A stretch of 64,000 bases of DNA from Nonomuraea soli (GTDB taxonomy: Bacteria; Actinomycetota; Actinomycetes; Streptosporangiales; Streptosporangiaceae): NCBI RefSeq assembly GCF_013761175.1, contig NZ_JACDUR010000003.1:372001-436000 (forward strand). Reading direction: 5' to 3'. Below the pieces are notes generated by a model that had not been told where the DNA came from, did not search any database, and saw only the letters and a program-made list of their open reading frames with translations. Both the position numbers and the translations under genes were made by a program. Of the stretch, positions 16,540 through 24,931 are shown in pieces (position 1 is the stretch's first letter; the number at the start of each line of letters is the position of its first letter).

Positions 16540-18604
16540 CCGTCTCCTCCTGACGGCCGCGCTCCCAGCCGGACTGCAGGGCGGAGAAGGTCGCCCTGGC
16601 CTGCTCGGGGCTGCGCTCGCCCTGCCGCGGCCTGCGGGGCAGTTCGACGGGTGGCGGCTCGGGTGTGGGCGCCGCGAGCGGCATGGCGGTCTTGCGCGTA
16701 CGGCGCGGCAGGCCGCCGGCGACGGCCACCGGCTCGGGCAGCGGCGCTGGTTCCTGCTGCGCGGACTCCATGAGATCCGAGGGCAGCAGCACGATCGCCG
16801 TGGTGCCGCCGTAGGGCGAGGGCTTGAGCGTCACCTGGATGCCGTGACGGGCCGCGAGCATGCCCACCACGGCGAAGCCGAGCCGTTCTGTGCTGGCCGG
16901 GTCGAAGACGGGCTGGGTGGCCATCCTGGTGTTGACGGCGTCGCGTTCCTCGGCCGTCATCCCGAAGCCACGGTCCTCGATCTCGACGGCGAATCCCTTG
17001 CCGACCACCTCGCCCCGCACCGACACCTCGTTGGTGGGTGCGGAGAAGGAGGTGGCGTTCTCGACGAGCTCGGCGAACAGGTGCATGAGGTCGGCGACCG
17101 CGGTGCCGACGACGCCCGCCTCCGGCATCGGGTAGACGCGGACCCTGGTGTAGTCCTCGACCTGGGCAGCCGCGCCGGCCAGGACCTCCTCCACGGCGAC
17201 GCCGCGCCGCCACCGCCGGCCCGTGCTGCCGCCCGCCAGCAGCACCAGGCCCTCGGCGTGGCGGCGCATGCGGGTGGTGAGGTGGTCGAGCTTGAACAGC
17301 CTCGACAGGGAGTCGGGGTCGTCGGTCTGGCCCTGCATCTCCTCCAGCAGCTTGAGCTGGCGCTGCACGAGCGACTGGGTGCGCCTGGCCAGGTTGCGCA
17401 GGGCGTCGGCCACGCCTTCGCGCAGCTTGGCCTGGCCGACGGCGGCGTCGACGGCGGTGTGCTGCACGGTGTCGAAGGCGGCGGCCACGTCGACGATCTC
17501 GGTGGTGGTGCCCGAGGGAATGGGCGGCGGCAGTTCGACCTGCTCGCCGTTCTTCAGGCGTTGCACGACGTGCGGGAGCCGCACCTCGGCCAGTTCCTGG
17601 GCCGCGCCGCGCAGGCCCGCCAGCTCGCGGGTGAGGCCGCGGCCCATCCGGATGGCCATGAAGATCGACACGAGCACCGCGATGAGTCCGAGGATGCCGG
17701 TCAGGGCCGCGCGGACGAGGATGGTCATGCCCGCGGGCTCGATCCGGGCCGAGAGCACGCCTCCCGCGGTCTGGATGGCCTTGGAGTACTCCGCCATCGC
17801 CGGGTCGACCGATGCGCGCCAGATGACGGGGGTCAGCTCCCCGCGCATCTCCAGCAGGATCGTCACCGCCCGGTCCGCGGGAGCGAAGGGCACCTTCTCG
17901 AACGGTTTGCGAAGCTCCGCGTCCATGTCGCCCATGGCGCGCTGGTAGAGCCAGGTCCTGGTGCCATGGATCTTGGCCAGCTGGTGGAGGACGAAGTGGC
18001 TGGGCTTGGCGTCGGCGGCCACCACCATGGCCTGCTCCCGGCTGAGCAGCTCACGCACCTGGTCGGCGGCGATCAGGCCCTTGGCGCGGCGGTTCAGCTC
18101 CATGTCGACGCCGATCGCGAAGCTGTCGTAGAGCCGGTGGACGGCGTCGGAGATCGCCGCGTACTCCAGGACCAGCTTGGCCGGGTCCAGCTTCTCGTCG
18201 TCGACCTGGAGCCGCACGGAGGGCAGCCGGTCGATCGCGGCCAGCACGGCGTCGAGCAGCCGCCGCATCTCGGGCGTCAGGGCCGACTGGACGGCGTCCG
18301 ACTTGACGCTGCCGAGCAGGGCCTGGCGGGCCTGATCGGTGGCCAGGCGGCTCTTGGACAGCTGCGTGGCGTCGCTCTCGCCCTCCGACAGCTGTACGGC
18401 GGAGGCCAGGCGCTCGTTCTGGAGGCTGTAGACGAGAGGGTCGGTGTAGTTGACGACTCCGCCGAAGAGGGCGTCGATCTTGAGCAGCTGGAGCGCGTCG
18501 CCGGTGGTGGAGCTGGCGGCGAAGCCCCAGAGCGCGACCAGCGAGACCAGCGGAATGACGAGCAGAAGCGTGATCTTGGATCTGATGGATCTGCCCGATG
18601 CCAT
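16532..18604 (-). CDS. Second conservon-type NIT-domain histidine kinase
   Basis: A 690-residue paralogue of the kinase at 12778. Order of parts: N-terminal anchor (ITLLLVIPLVSLVALWGFA), NIT-like extracellular domain to about residue 290, second membrane segment (AALTGILGLIAVLVSIFMAI), HAMP-like linker, FKLDHLTTRMRRHAEGL, and ATPase motifs ELVENATSFSAPTNE and EDRGFGMTAEERDAVN. The C-terminal tail is Pro/Arg-rich like that of the first kinase. It is followed only by DUF742, so this is a partial conservon. The extracellular part differs from the first kinase, suggesting a different signal feeding related machinery. Confidence 0.92.
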   Translation of the reverse strand: MASGRSIRSKITLLLVIPLVSLVALWGFAASSTTGDALQLLKIDALFGGVVNYTDPLVYSLQNERLASAVQLSEGESDATQLSKSRLATDQARQALLGSVKSDAVQSALTPEMRRLLDAVLAAIDRLPSVRLQVDDEKLDPAKLVLEYAAISDAVHRLYDSFAIGVDMELNRRAKGLIAADQVRELLSREQAMVVAADAKPSHFVLHQLAKIHGTRTWLYQRAMGDMDAELRKPFEKVPFAPADRAVTILLEMRGELTPVIWRASVDPAMAEYSKAIQTAGGVLSARIEPAGMTILVRAALTGILGLIAVLVSIFMAIRMGRGLTRELAGLRGAAQELAEVRLPHVVQRLKNGEQVELPPPIPSGTTTEIVDVAAAFDTVQHTAVDAAVGQAKLREGVADALRNLARRTQSLVQRQLKLLEEMQGQTDDPDSLSRLFKLDHLTTRMRRHAEGLVLLAGGSTGRRWRRGVAVEEVLAGAAAQVEDYTRVRVYPMPEAGVVGTAVADLMHLFAELVENATSFSAPTNEVSVRGEVVGKGFAVEIEDRGFGMTAEERDAVNTRMATQPVFDPASTERLGFAVVGMLAARHGIQVTLKPSPYGGTTAIVLLPSDLMESAQQEPAPLPEPVAVAGGLPRRTRKTAMPLAAPTPEPPPVELPRRPRQGERSPEQARATFSALQSGWERGRQEETDE

Positions 18605-18680
18605 ACTCTGCTCCCGGTTAGAAGATCGCGGGAGAGAATAGCACCGGAAATGGGGGCAAATACCGTCTGGACGGGATATG

Positions 18681-19244
18681 TCAAGAAACGGTCAATACTC
18701 TCGTGAGGCCACTCCTGGCCCACACGACCATCGCGACCCGTCCCGCGAGAACCCCCAGCAGCGCCAGCTCGGCACCCAGCAGCCCCCGCTCGACCAGACC
18801 GATCATCACCTGCTCGCCGGGGAAGACCACGTAGGTCAGGGCCAGCACCCCGAAACCGGTCACGAGAGTCAGCCACTCGACCGTCCTGGCCACCGGGCGC
18901 CAGGTCCCGTCTGCCGCCAGCTTCGGCACCATCAGCACCGCCGCGACCGGCAGCAGGTACAGGGCCGCCATCGGGCTCACCGGCAGCAGCAGGCTCCAGC
19001 CCAGCAGGATGCGCTCCGGCAGGCCGCGCAGCGGCGCACCGGCGGCACGCAGCCCGGCCAGCAGCGCCAGGGCGCCCAGCGACATCGACACCAGCGCCCA
19101 GCTCGGGGCCAGCGCCGCGGCGTCGGGCACCATCTCGCCCAGGATCGCGATCGCACCGGTGGCGATCAGCGCTAGGGCGATCAGCGGGAGCATCCTCTTG
19201 GCGGCCATGCTCTCAAGATTGGCTTTCCGCGGCCTTCCAAACAT
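18681..19244 (-). CDS. Multi-pass membrane protein, unknown function
   Basis: A 187-residue protein with five to six hydrophobic helices, for example MLPLIALALIATGAIAILG, APSWALVSMSLGALALLAGL, ILLGWSLLLPVSPMAALYLL and WLTLVTGFGVLALTYVVF. A short basic N-terminus precedes the first helix; an internal ATG about 13 codons downstream is a possible alternative start. No family motif is recognised. It lies upstream of the second conservon kinase on the same strand, with a 76-base gap, and may be independent. Confidence 0.7.
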   Translation of the reverse strand: MFGRPRKANLESMAAKRMLPLIALALIATGAIAILGEMVPDAAALAPSWALVSMSLGALALLAGLRAAGAPLRGLPERILLGWSLLLPVSPMAALYLLPVAAVLMVPKLAADGTWRPVARTVEWLTLVTGFGVLALTYVVFPGEQVMIGLVERGLLGAELALLGVLAGRVAMVVWARSGLTRVLTVS

Positions 19245-19307
19245 CCGGTGCCACCCCTGAGCCGACCCCTAGGCATCCCTGAGTGCGCGCCCGCTACGCT
19301 GCCTCCC

Positions 19308-20597
19308 ATGCAGGTGGGTGTGGTCGTCCGCTATCGCAGGGCCGTGACGTACGGCGTGCACGCGCTGCTTGCCGCCCTGGAGGCCTCGGGCGACGAATCC
19401 CAGGTGCTCCTCGGCCGCACCCCCGAGGAGACGGCCGAGCTGATCGAGGGCTGCGGCGCGGACCGGGTGCTGGTGCTCTGGTCGTTCTACTCCCCCGACG
19501 CCGAGGCCATGGCGCAGGAGCTCGCGACCGTCAGATCCCTGACCACGCGCCCAGGCGTCCTGCACATCGCGGGCGGCGTGCACGCCACCGCCGAACCCCA
19601 GCACGTCATCGACTCCGGATGGGACCTGGCGGGCATCGGCGAGGGCGAGTCCACGATCGTCTCCCTGGTCGCCGCCCTGCGCTCGGAGCGCGACCTGGCC
19701 ACCGTGCCAGGACTGGCCCTGCGCGACACCGACGGCGTCGCGGTACGCACACCCGCCGCGCCGCAACTGCCCCTCGACGCCTTCCCGTCCTTCCCCGACG
19801 TCCGGGGCAACTACGGGCCGATCGAGATCACCAGGGGCTGCCGCTACACCTGCCGCTTCTGCCAGACGCCCTTCATGTTCGGCGGGCAGTTCCGCCACCG
19901 CTCCGTCGCCTCGGTCGTCTCCCACGTCGCGAAGATGACCGCCCACGGCCTGCGCGACGTGCGCTTCATCACGCCGACCTCGCTCTCGTACGGCTCGCCG
20001 GGGCCGGGCGCCGACCTCGGCAAGGTCGAGGAACTGCTGTCGGCCGTCAAGGACGCGCTGCCCGCCGGCGGTCGCGTCTTCTTCGGCAGTTTCCCCTCCG
20101 AAGTACGGCCCGAGCACGTCAGCCCCGCCGCGATGCGGATGCTGAAACGCTACGTGGCCAACGACAACATCATCATCGGCGCCCAGTCGGGCTCCGACCG
20201 CATCCTGAAGGCCTCAGGACGCGGCCACGGCGCCGAACCCGTCCGCGACGCCGTACGCATCGCCCTGGAACACGGCTTCCGCCCCAACGTCGACTTCATC
20301 TTCGGCATGCCGGGCGAGAACACCGAGGACCAGGAGGCGTCGCTCCGGCTCGCCGCCGACCTGGCCGAGCTGGGGGCGCGCATCCACACGCACACGTTCA
20401 TGCCGCTTCCCGGCACGCCGTGGCGCGACGCGGAACCGGCGTTCATCCCGCTGGAGACGATGCGGGAGCTCGACAGGCTCGCCCAGCGCGGCGACGCCTA
20501 CGGGCACTGGCGCAAGCAGGCCGAGCACGCCGTACGGCTCGCGGAGACGGCCAAGGCCTACCCGCGGCGCACCCCTCGCCGCCGCACCGGCCTCTAA
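19308..20597 (+). CDS. B12-binding domain/radical SAM protein, MJ_1487-like family
   Basis: A 429-residue enzyme. The N-terminal third resembles a cobalamin-binding Rossmann domain (VVRYRRAVTYGVHALLAAL, then VLVLWSFYSPDAEAM and IAGGVHATAEPQHV). The radical SAM core has CRYTCRFCQ with Cys 178, 182 and 185, preceded by PIEITRG, which binds the 4Fe-4S cluster. Downstream segments NIIIGAQSGSDRILKASGRGH and VDFIFGMPGENTEDQ are typical of B12-radical SAM enzymes. The layout matches the MJ_1487-type family, whose reaction is unknown. I chose ATG 19308, where homology begins, over an in-frame upstream ATG at 19248. Its stop overlaps by 4 bases the convergent Cys-rich gene. Confidence 0.85.
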   Translation: MQVGVVVRYRRAVTYGVHALLAALEASGDESQVLLGRTPEETAELIEGCGADRVLVLWSFYSPDAEAMAQELATVRSLTTRPGVLHIAGGVHATAEPQHVIDSGWDLAGIGEGESTIVSLVAALRSERDLATVPGLALRDTDGVAVRTPAAPQLPLDAFPSFPDVRGNYGPIEITRGCRYTCRFCQTPFMFGGQFRHRSVASVVSHVAKMTAHGLRDVRFITPTSLSYGSPGPGADLGKVEELLSAVKDALPAGGRVFFGSFPSEVRPEHVSPAAMRMLKRYVANDNIIIGAQSGSDRILKASGRGHGAEPVRDAVRIALEHGFRPNVDFIFGMPGENTEDQEASLRLAADLAELGARIHTHTFMPLPGTPWRDAEPAFIPLETMRELDRLAQRGDAYGHWRKQAEHAVRLAETAKAYPRRTPRRRTGL

Positions 20598-20995
20598 CGC
20601 GCGGCCGCCATGCAGGAGGCGCACATCTCCACCCCGGCCGCCTGACCGGCGACCTCCCCCGTGCAGATGCCGGGCTGGGCGGCGTGGCGGAAGCACAGGC
20701 AGCGGCAGCTCGGCGCCTCCTCCTCGATCTCCATCGCCGGTTCGGGAGGCAGCGGGACGTCCTCGACGAGCTCGAAGAAGCGGCGCACCGGCGGAGCCTC
20801 CAGGACCGCCTCGCCCAGCGAGCGGAAGGCCGCCGTCAGAGGGGCGAAGATCTCGCCGATGTCCTTGAGGATGTCGGCCGGCTCGGGCTCCTTGCGCTCG
20901 GGAGGCGCCCACCGCATCGCGTCGGAACTGGTCGCCTCCCAGTTCTCGACAGCGCCGTCGATGACGTCGAGAAGGTGTTCGGGGTCGCGTGGCAT
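20594..20995 (-). CDS. Small protein with C-terminal cysteine cluster
   Basis: A 133-residue protein, not assigned to a named family. The N-terminal 75 residues are acidic and helical with several aromatic residues (FFELVEDVPLPPEP). The last 45 hold six Cys residues in a CRCLCFRH..GICTG..MCASCM arrangement, suited to binding zinc or an iron-sulphur cluster. I have seen similar GICTG/MCxxC tails in actinobacterial proteins of unknown role. It sits tail to tail with the B12/radical SAM gene, overlapping by 4 bases. Confidence 0.72.
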   Translation of the reverse strand: MPRDPEHLLDVIDGAVENWEATSSDAMRWAPPERKEPEPADILKDIGEIFAPLTAAFRSLGEAVLEAPPVRRFFELVEDVPLPPEPAMEIEEEAPSCRCLCFRHAAQPGICTGEVAGQAAGVEMCASCMAAAR

Positions 20996-21059
20996 CGCCG
21001 TCTCCAGAAAAGAGTCGTCCCTCCCACGGTAACCCCGAAGTCAGGCCAGGGGCAGCCCG

Positions 21060-21563
21060 CTAGACCGACACCCCCACGCCGCCCTTGGTCTGGCCGCCGT
21101 AGGTCTCGATCTCCTTGGCCAGGTCCAGCGGCTGGATGCCGCTGCGCCCCGCGAGCACCTCGTCGGTGATGAGCGCCGCAGGGACCAGCCACGACACCTC
21201 GAACTCCAGCCCGTCGGGGTCCTTGGCGTACAGGGCCTTGGTCGTCGAGTGGTCGGAGGCGCCGACCAGCGCCCCCATCTCCTGCAGCCTGAGCGCGATC
21301 CGCTCCAGCTCCTGCAGCGTGTCGACCTCCCAGGCCAGGTGGTAGAGGCCGACGGTGGAGCGTCCCGCTTCCGAGGCGGCGGCCTGGGGGCCGACCTGGA
21401 ACAGGCCCAGGTCGTGGTCGTTGCTGGAGCCGTCCGCCTGGAGGAAGGCGGCGCCCGGCATGGACATGACGACCTGGAAGCCCAGCGCGTCGCGGTAGAA
21501 CGTCACGCTGCGCTCGACGTCGCGGACGTACAGGACCGCGTGGTTGAGTCGTTGAACCGGCAT
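21060..21563 (-). CDS. VOC-family protein, ring-cleavage-dioxygenase-like
   Basis: A 167-residue vicinal oxygen chelate protein. Metal-ligand positions are recognisable as LNHAVLYVRDVERSVTFYRDALGF (His), VGLYHLAWEVDTL (His) and KDPDGLEFEVSW (Glu), the layout of extradiol-dioxygenase-like single-module proteins. A 35-residue extension follows the fold and ends in a Gly/Val-rich tail. The start ATG is at 21563. It stands alone between unrelated genes. It could also be a lyase or resistance protein. Confidence 0.88.
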   Translation of the reverse strand: MPVQRLNHAVLYVRDVERSVTFYRDALGFQVVMSMPGAAFLQADGSSNDHDLGLFQVGPQAAASEAGRSTVGLYHLAWEVDTLQELERIALRLQEMGALVGASDHSTTKALYAKDPDGLEFEVSWLVPAALITDEVLAGRSGIQPLDLAKEIETYGGQTKGGVGVSV

Positions 21564-21659
21564 CCTTCGATGGTAGGCCGAGGGTCGCAGCGGGAAATTG
21601 TCGGTCCCACGCCGTACGGTAACCGCGGGAAGCTACATCCGATCAACCCGGGGTGAACG

Positions 21660-21848
21660 ATGCACGACACCGACCAGGCGCTCTTCTTGGCAGTCCACGG
21701 AATCGCGGCGCGCTATGCGGGCCAGCCCGTGCCCGTGGTGATGCGCGCCCTGGCCGACCATCTCCCCGCAGCCCCGGGCATAGCGTTCGACGAGATCCGC
21801 CGCATCGCCGAGGAGATCAGCGTCGGGCGCGACCCTTCCGGCCTCTGA
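21660..21848 (+). CDS. Small hypothetical protein
   Basis: A 62-residue, mostly helical protein: FLAVHGIAARYAGQPVPVVM, then ALADHLPAAPGIAFDEIRRIAEEI. Codon use is ordinary for the genome. No domain is recognised. The start ATG at 21660 has a plausible but weak upstream site, and a strong terminator-like hairpin follows the stop, which supports it being a real gene. Confidence 0.55.
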   Translation: MHDTDQALFLAVHGIAARYAGQPVPVVMRALADHLPAAPGIAFDEIRRIAEEISVGRDPSGL

Positions 21849-21862
21849 AGGCGCCTGCCGTA

Positions 21863-21906
21863 CACCAGGGCCCCCGGCGGTCATGCCGCTTGCCGGGGCC
21901 CTGGTG
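21863..21906. terminator. Strong GC-rich hairpin between convergent genes
   Basis: Arms CACCAGGGCCCCCGGC and GCCGGGGCCCTGGTG pair along 15 bases with one bulged C around a loop of about 13. It lies between the small gene ending at 21848 and the convergent flavoprotein ending at 21929. There is no T-tract, which is common for actinobacterial terminators. Confidence 0.65.
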
Positions 21907-21928
21907 ACGGCGGCCGGGCGGGTGGGGG

Positions 21929-23539
21929 TCAGGCTCCGCCGAGCCCTGCCGCGTGGCGGGCGGCGCGATAGCCGAACACCACGGCGGGGCCGATCGTCGA
22001 GCCCGGTCCCGGATAGGTGCGGCCCATGACCGAGGCGCTGGTGTTGCCCGCGGCGTAGAGGCCGGCGATCACCGAGCCGTCCTCACGCAGCACCCTGGCG
22101 TCGGCGTCGGTGAGCAGGCCTCCCTTGGTGCCGAGGTCGCCGGGCACCAGGCGCAGCGCGCGGAACGGCCCGCGCTCCACCGGCCCCAGGTTGGGGTTGG
22201 GCTTGACCCTGGGGTCGCCGTAGTAGTTGTCGTAGACCGTGCGGCCGCGGCCGAAGTCCTGGTCGACGCCGGCGCGGGCGAAGCCGTTGAACCGCTCGAC
22301 CGTGGCGGCCAGCGCAGCCGGGTCGATGCCGATCTTCCCGGCCAGCTCGTCGAGCGTGGGCGCCTCGACCAGCTGGCCCGCGGCGACGAACTCCTTCTTC
22401 TTGCCCAGGTAGGCCGTCGACAGGTAGCGGCGCGCCTGGCGTACGTCGGTGACGAGCCAGGCGGGCGCGGGGTGGCTCAGCAGGTCGTGGCCGAAGTCGA
22501 TGTAGGAGGCCGACTCGTTGGTGAAACGTTTGCCCGTGGCGTCGACCACGAGCGAGAAGGGCATGCTGCGCTCGGACAGCACGAATCCGTTGTGCCCGTC
22601 GGGTCCTTCGGTCCCGGCGCCCCACCAGGCGTCGTCCATCAGTTCCAGGGCGGCGCCCACCTTGGCGCCCGCCTCGATGGCGGTGCCGAGGTCGCCTTCC
22701 GGCGCGGCCGAGTAGCCGGGGATGCCGTGGTGCTTCTGGCGCCACTCGCTGTTGTGCGCGAAGCCGCCCGCCGCGAGCACGACGCCCTTGCGTGCGCGGA
22801 TCGGGGCGCCGCCGACGATCGCGCCGACCACGGCGCCGTCCTCGACGATCAGCTCGGTGAGCGGGGAGTTCAGCCTGACCTGCGTCTTCTGCGTGAGCAC
22901 GATGTGCATGAGCGCGCACGACAGGGCGCCGCCGAGACCGACCAGGCGCTTGCCGGTCACCAGGCCGCCGAGCGTGCGGAAGACGAACTGGGCGCCACGC
23001 AGGAATCCGGCGGGCGTGGACCAGGCTCGGGCCAGCAGCCAGACGTCGTTGGTCATGACGGGCGCGGGCAGGCCGTCGGCGGCACGGGCGGTGGCGTACC
23101 AGGAGCCGAGCTTCTTGGAGTCGAAGGGCGCCGCCTCGATGCCCCTGCCGACCTTGCCGCCCGGACGGTCCGGGTAGTAGTCGGGGTAGTGCGTGGCGCG
23201 ACGCCAGCGCACGCCCAGGCGGCCGAGCAGGCGCACGACCTCGGGTCCGCTGTCGAGGAAGGCGCGGCGGCGCTCGGGCGAGGAGGCCGGACCCGCCTCG
23301 CCGATGGCCTGCTCCATGTACTCCAGCGCCTCGCCGGCCGAGTCCTTGACTCCGGCGCGGAGCATCAGCGGGTTGACCGGCATCCACAGGCCGCCGCCGG
23401 AGACGGCGGTGGTGCCGCCCCACTTGCCGGTGCTCTCCACGACGAGCACCTGGAGTCCGGCGTCGGCGGCGGCGATGGCGGCGGTCAGCCCGGCCGCGCC
23501 GGTGCCGACGACGAGGAGGTCCACTTCGTTCGTGCTCAT
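21929..23539 (-). CDS. FAD-binding dehydrogenase, 3-ketosteroid delta-1-dehydrogenase-like
   Basis: A 536-residue flavoprotein of the fumarate-reductase/KstD family. The FAD motif is VDLLVVGTGAAGLTAAIAAADAG near the N-terminus, followed by GGTTAVSGGGLWMP, a late KGGLLTDADARVL and GLYAAGNTSASVMGRTYPGPGSTIGPA, which is characteristic of ketosteroid dehydrogenases. The expected reaction is introduction of a double bond next to a ketone in a steroid-like ring. Its ATG overlaps the stop of the SDR gene upstream by 4 bases, forming an operon controlled by the divergent TetR. Without the Tyr residues of the active site mapped, the substrate remains open. Confidence 0.87.
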   Translation of the reverse strand: MSTNEVDLLVVGTGAAGLTAAIAAADAGLQVLVVESTGKWGGTTAVSGGGLWMPVNPLMLRAGVKDSAGEALEYMEQAIGEAGPASSPERRRAFLDSGPEVVRLLGRLGVRWRRATHYPDYYPDRPGGKVGRGIEAAPFDSKKLGSWYATARAADGLPAPVMTNDVWLLARAWSTPAGFLRGAQFVFRTLGGLVTGKRLVGLGGALSCALMHIVLTQKTQVRLNSPLTELIVEDGAVVGAIVGGAPIRARKGVVLAAGGFAHNSEWRQKHHGIPGYSAAPEGDLGTAIEAGAKVGAALELMDDAWWGAGTEGPDGHNGFVLSERSMPFSLVVDATGKRFTNESASYIDFGHDLLSHPAPAWLVTDVRQARRYLSTAYLGKKKEFVAAGQLVEAPTLDELAGKIGIDPAALAATVERFNGFARAGVDQDFGRGRTVYDNYYGDPRVKPNPNLGPVERGPFRALRLVPGDLGTKGGLLTDADARVLREDGSVIAGLYAAGNTSASVMGRTYPGPGSTIGPAVVFGYRAARHAAGLGGA

Positions 23540-24285
23540 GCCGCGGACCACCCTCCGTCGGCGGGCACCAGGGCGCCGTTGACGAACGATGCCGCGTCGG
23601 AGGCGAGGAAGACGGCGACGGCGGCCATCTGCTCCGGCTGGGCCATGCGCTCTCCCAGGGCGAGGACCGGGGCCAGGCGGGTGATGCCCGCGGTGTCGAA
23701 GTCGGCGGCCGATCCGGCGATGTTGGTCTCGGTGGGTCCTGGCAGCAGGGCGTTGCAGCGGATGCCGTCCTTGGCGTAGGCCCAGGCGACGCTTCTGGTC
23801 AGGCCGATGACGCCGTGCTTGGAGGCGGTGTAGGCGGCTCCGGCCGCTCCGCCGCGGATGCCGGCCTCGGAGGCGGTGTTGACGATCGCCCCGCGGCCCT
23901 GGGCCAGCATGTGGGGCAGCACGGCGTGGGTGAGGAGGAAGGAGCCGGTCAGGTTGACGTCGAGCACGCGGCGCCACTGGGCGGGCGAGATGTCGTGCGG
24001 CAGCGCCATCGTGTCGATGATCCCGGCGTTGTTGCACAGCACGTCGATCGTGCCGCTGACGCCCAGCGCCGCCTCGACCAGCGCGGCCACGGACTCCTCC
24101 GAGGCGATGTCGGCGGCCACGGGCAGGCCGTCGATGCCCTCGGTGGTCGCCTTGGCGCGGTCGCCGTCGATGTCGGCCACCACCACCCGGGCTCCGGCGG
24201 CGGCGAACGCCACGGCCATCGCCCGTCCGATGCCGGAGCCGGCTCCGGTGACGAGGACGGTGCGGCCGTCGAAAGTGTTGCTCAT
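23536..24285 (-). CDS. Short-chain dehydrogenase/reductase
   Basis: A 249-residue classical SDR. It shows VLVTGAGSGIGRAMAVAFA for the cofactor, VVADID (Asp, favouring NAD), CNNAGI, the catalytic NTASEA and YTASKHG, and LPGPTETNIAG. The start ATG at 24285 lies just downstream of two palindromes. It is first in a two-gene operon with the ketosteroid-dehydrogenase-like gene; together they could oxidise a hydroxyl to a ketone and then desaturate the ring. The Tyr-x-x-x-Lys catalytic pair is intact. Confidence 0.92.
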   Translation of the reverse strand: MSNTFDGRTVLVTGAGSGIGRAMAVAFAAAGARVVVADIDGDRAKATTEGIDGLPVAADIASEESVAALVEAALGVSGTIDVLCNNAGIIDTMALPHDISPAQWRRVLDVNLTGSFLLTHAVLPHMLAQGRGAIVNTASEAGIRGGAAGAAYTASKHGVIGLTRSVAWAYAKDGIRCNALLPGPTETNIAGSAADFDTAGITRLAPVLALGERMAQPEQMAAVAVFLASDAASFVNGALVPADGGWSAA

Positions 24286-24296
24286 GGTGCCTCCAT

Positions 24297-24318
24297 AACC
24301 GGACACTTGCGTCCGGTT
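24297..24318. promoter_or_regulatory. TetR operator, proximal to the SDR gene
   Basis: Perfect 8-base arms AACCGGAC and GTCCGGTT flank ACTTGC. It lies 12 bases upstream of the SDR start and shares its arms with the second site at 24334-24355. Confidence 0.75.
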
Positions 24319-24333
24319 CACAGGATAGGCGAG

Positions 24334-24355
24334 AACCGGACAAATATGTCCGGTT
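24334..24355. promoter_or_regulatory. TetR operator, proximal to the regulator gene
   Basis: Perfect 9-base arms AACCGGACA and TGTCCGGTT flank AATA. Its centre is 37 bases from that of the neighbouring operator and it ends 15 bases before the TetR start, so it probably mediates autoregulation. Confidence 0.75.
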
Positions 24356-24370
24356 GCTACCGTAGTTGTT

Positions 24371-24931
24371 ATGCGACATAGCAATCGCGGGCCCAGCGCG
24401 GCCGCCGAGAACCGTGCCGCGCTCATCAAAGCCGCCCGGCAGGTCTTCGCCAGCGACGGCTACAACGCGCCGCTCTCGGCCATCACCCGCGCCGCCCGCG
24501 TCGGCCAGGGCAGCCTCTACCGCCACTTCCCCGACCGGATCAGCCTGGCCCTGGCCGCCTTCGAGGACGGCGTCGCCGAACTCGAGGCGCTCGCCGCCCG
24601 ACCGGGCACGACGCTCGAAGAGGTCCTCGACCTGGTCACGCGCCAGACCATCGACTCCACCGCGTTCATCGACATGGTCCGCGCCGAGACCCACGACACG
24701 CGCATCGCCGACATCCGCGACCGCGTGGAGGCGCTGCTGACCGCGCCGCTCGCCCAGGCCCAGCGAGCCGGGCGGATGCGCGCCGACCTCACCCCCGGCG
24801 ATCTCATGCTGGCCATCGGCATGCTCGCGGGCATCCTGGCCAAGCTGCCCGCCTCCGACCGTCAGCGCACCGCGGAGCAGGCCTGGAACCTGCTCCGCGT
24901 GGGACTCAACGGGGAACGACCGGCAGGGTGA
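24371..24931 (+). CDS. TetR-family transcriptional regulator
   Basis: A 186-residue repressor with the N-terminal HTH ALIKAARQVFASDGYNAPLSAITRAARVG and recognition helix QGSLYRHFPDRISLAL. The C-terminal part has HDTRIADIRDRVEALL and LAIGMLAGILAKLP, as in TetR proteins with an SCO1712-like C-terminal domain. ATG 24371 is the natural start. Two matching palindromes separate it from the divergent SDR/ketosteroid-dehydrogenase operon, making those genes its probable targets. Its 3' end overlaps the convergent CocE-type gene by 26 bases. Confidence 0.93.
   Translation: MRHSNRGPSAAAENRAALIKAARQVFASDGYNAPLSAITRAARVGQGSLYRHFPDRISLALAAFEDGVAELEALAARPGTTLEEVLDLVTRQTIDSTAFIDMVRAETHDTRIADIRDRVEALLTAPLAQAQRAGRMRADLTPGDLMLAIGMLAGILAKLPASDRQRTAEQAWNLLRVGLNGERPAG

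Noticed and set aside
19248..19307. Upstream ATG as start of the B12/radical SAM gene
   Set aside because: The extra 20 residues precede the conserved first strand, and ATG 19308 fits the domain boundary better.
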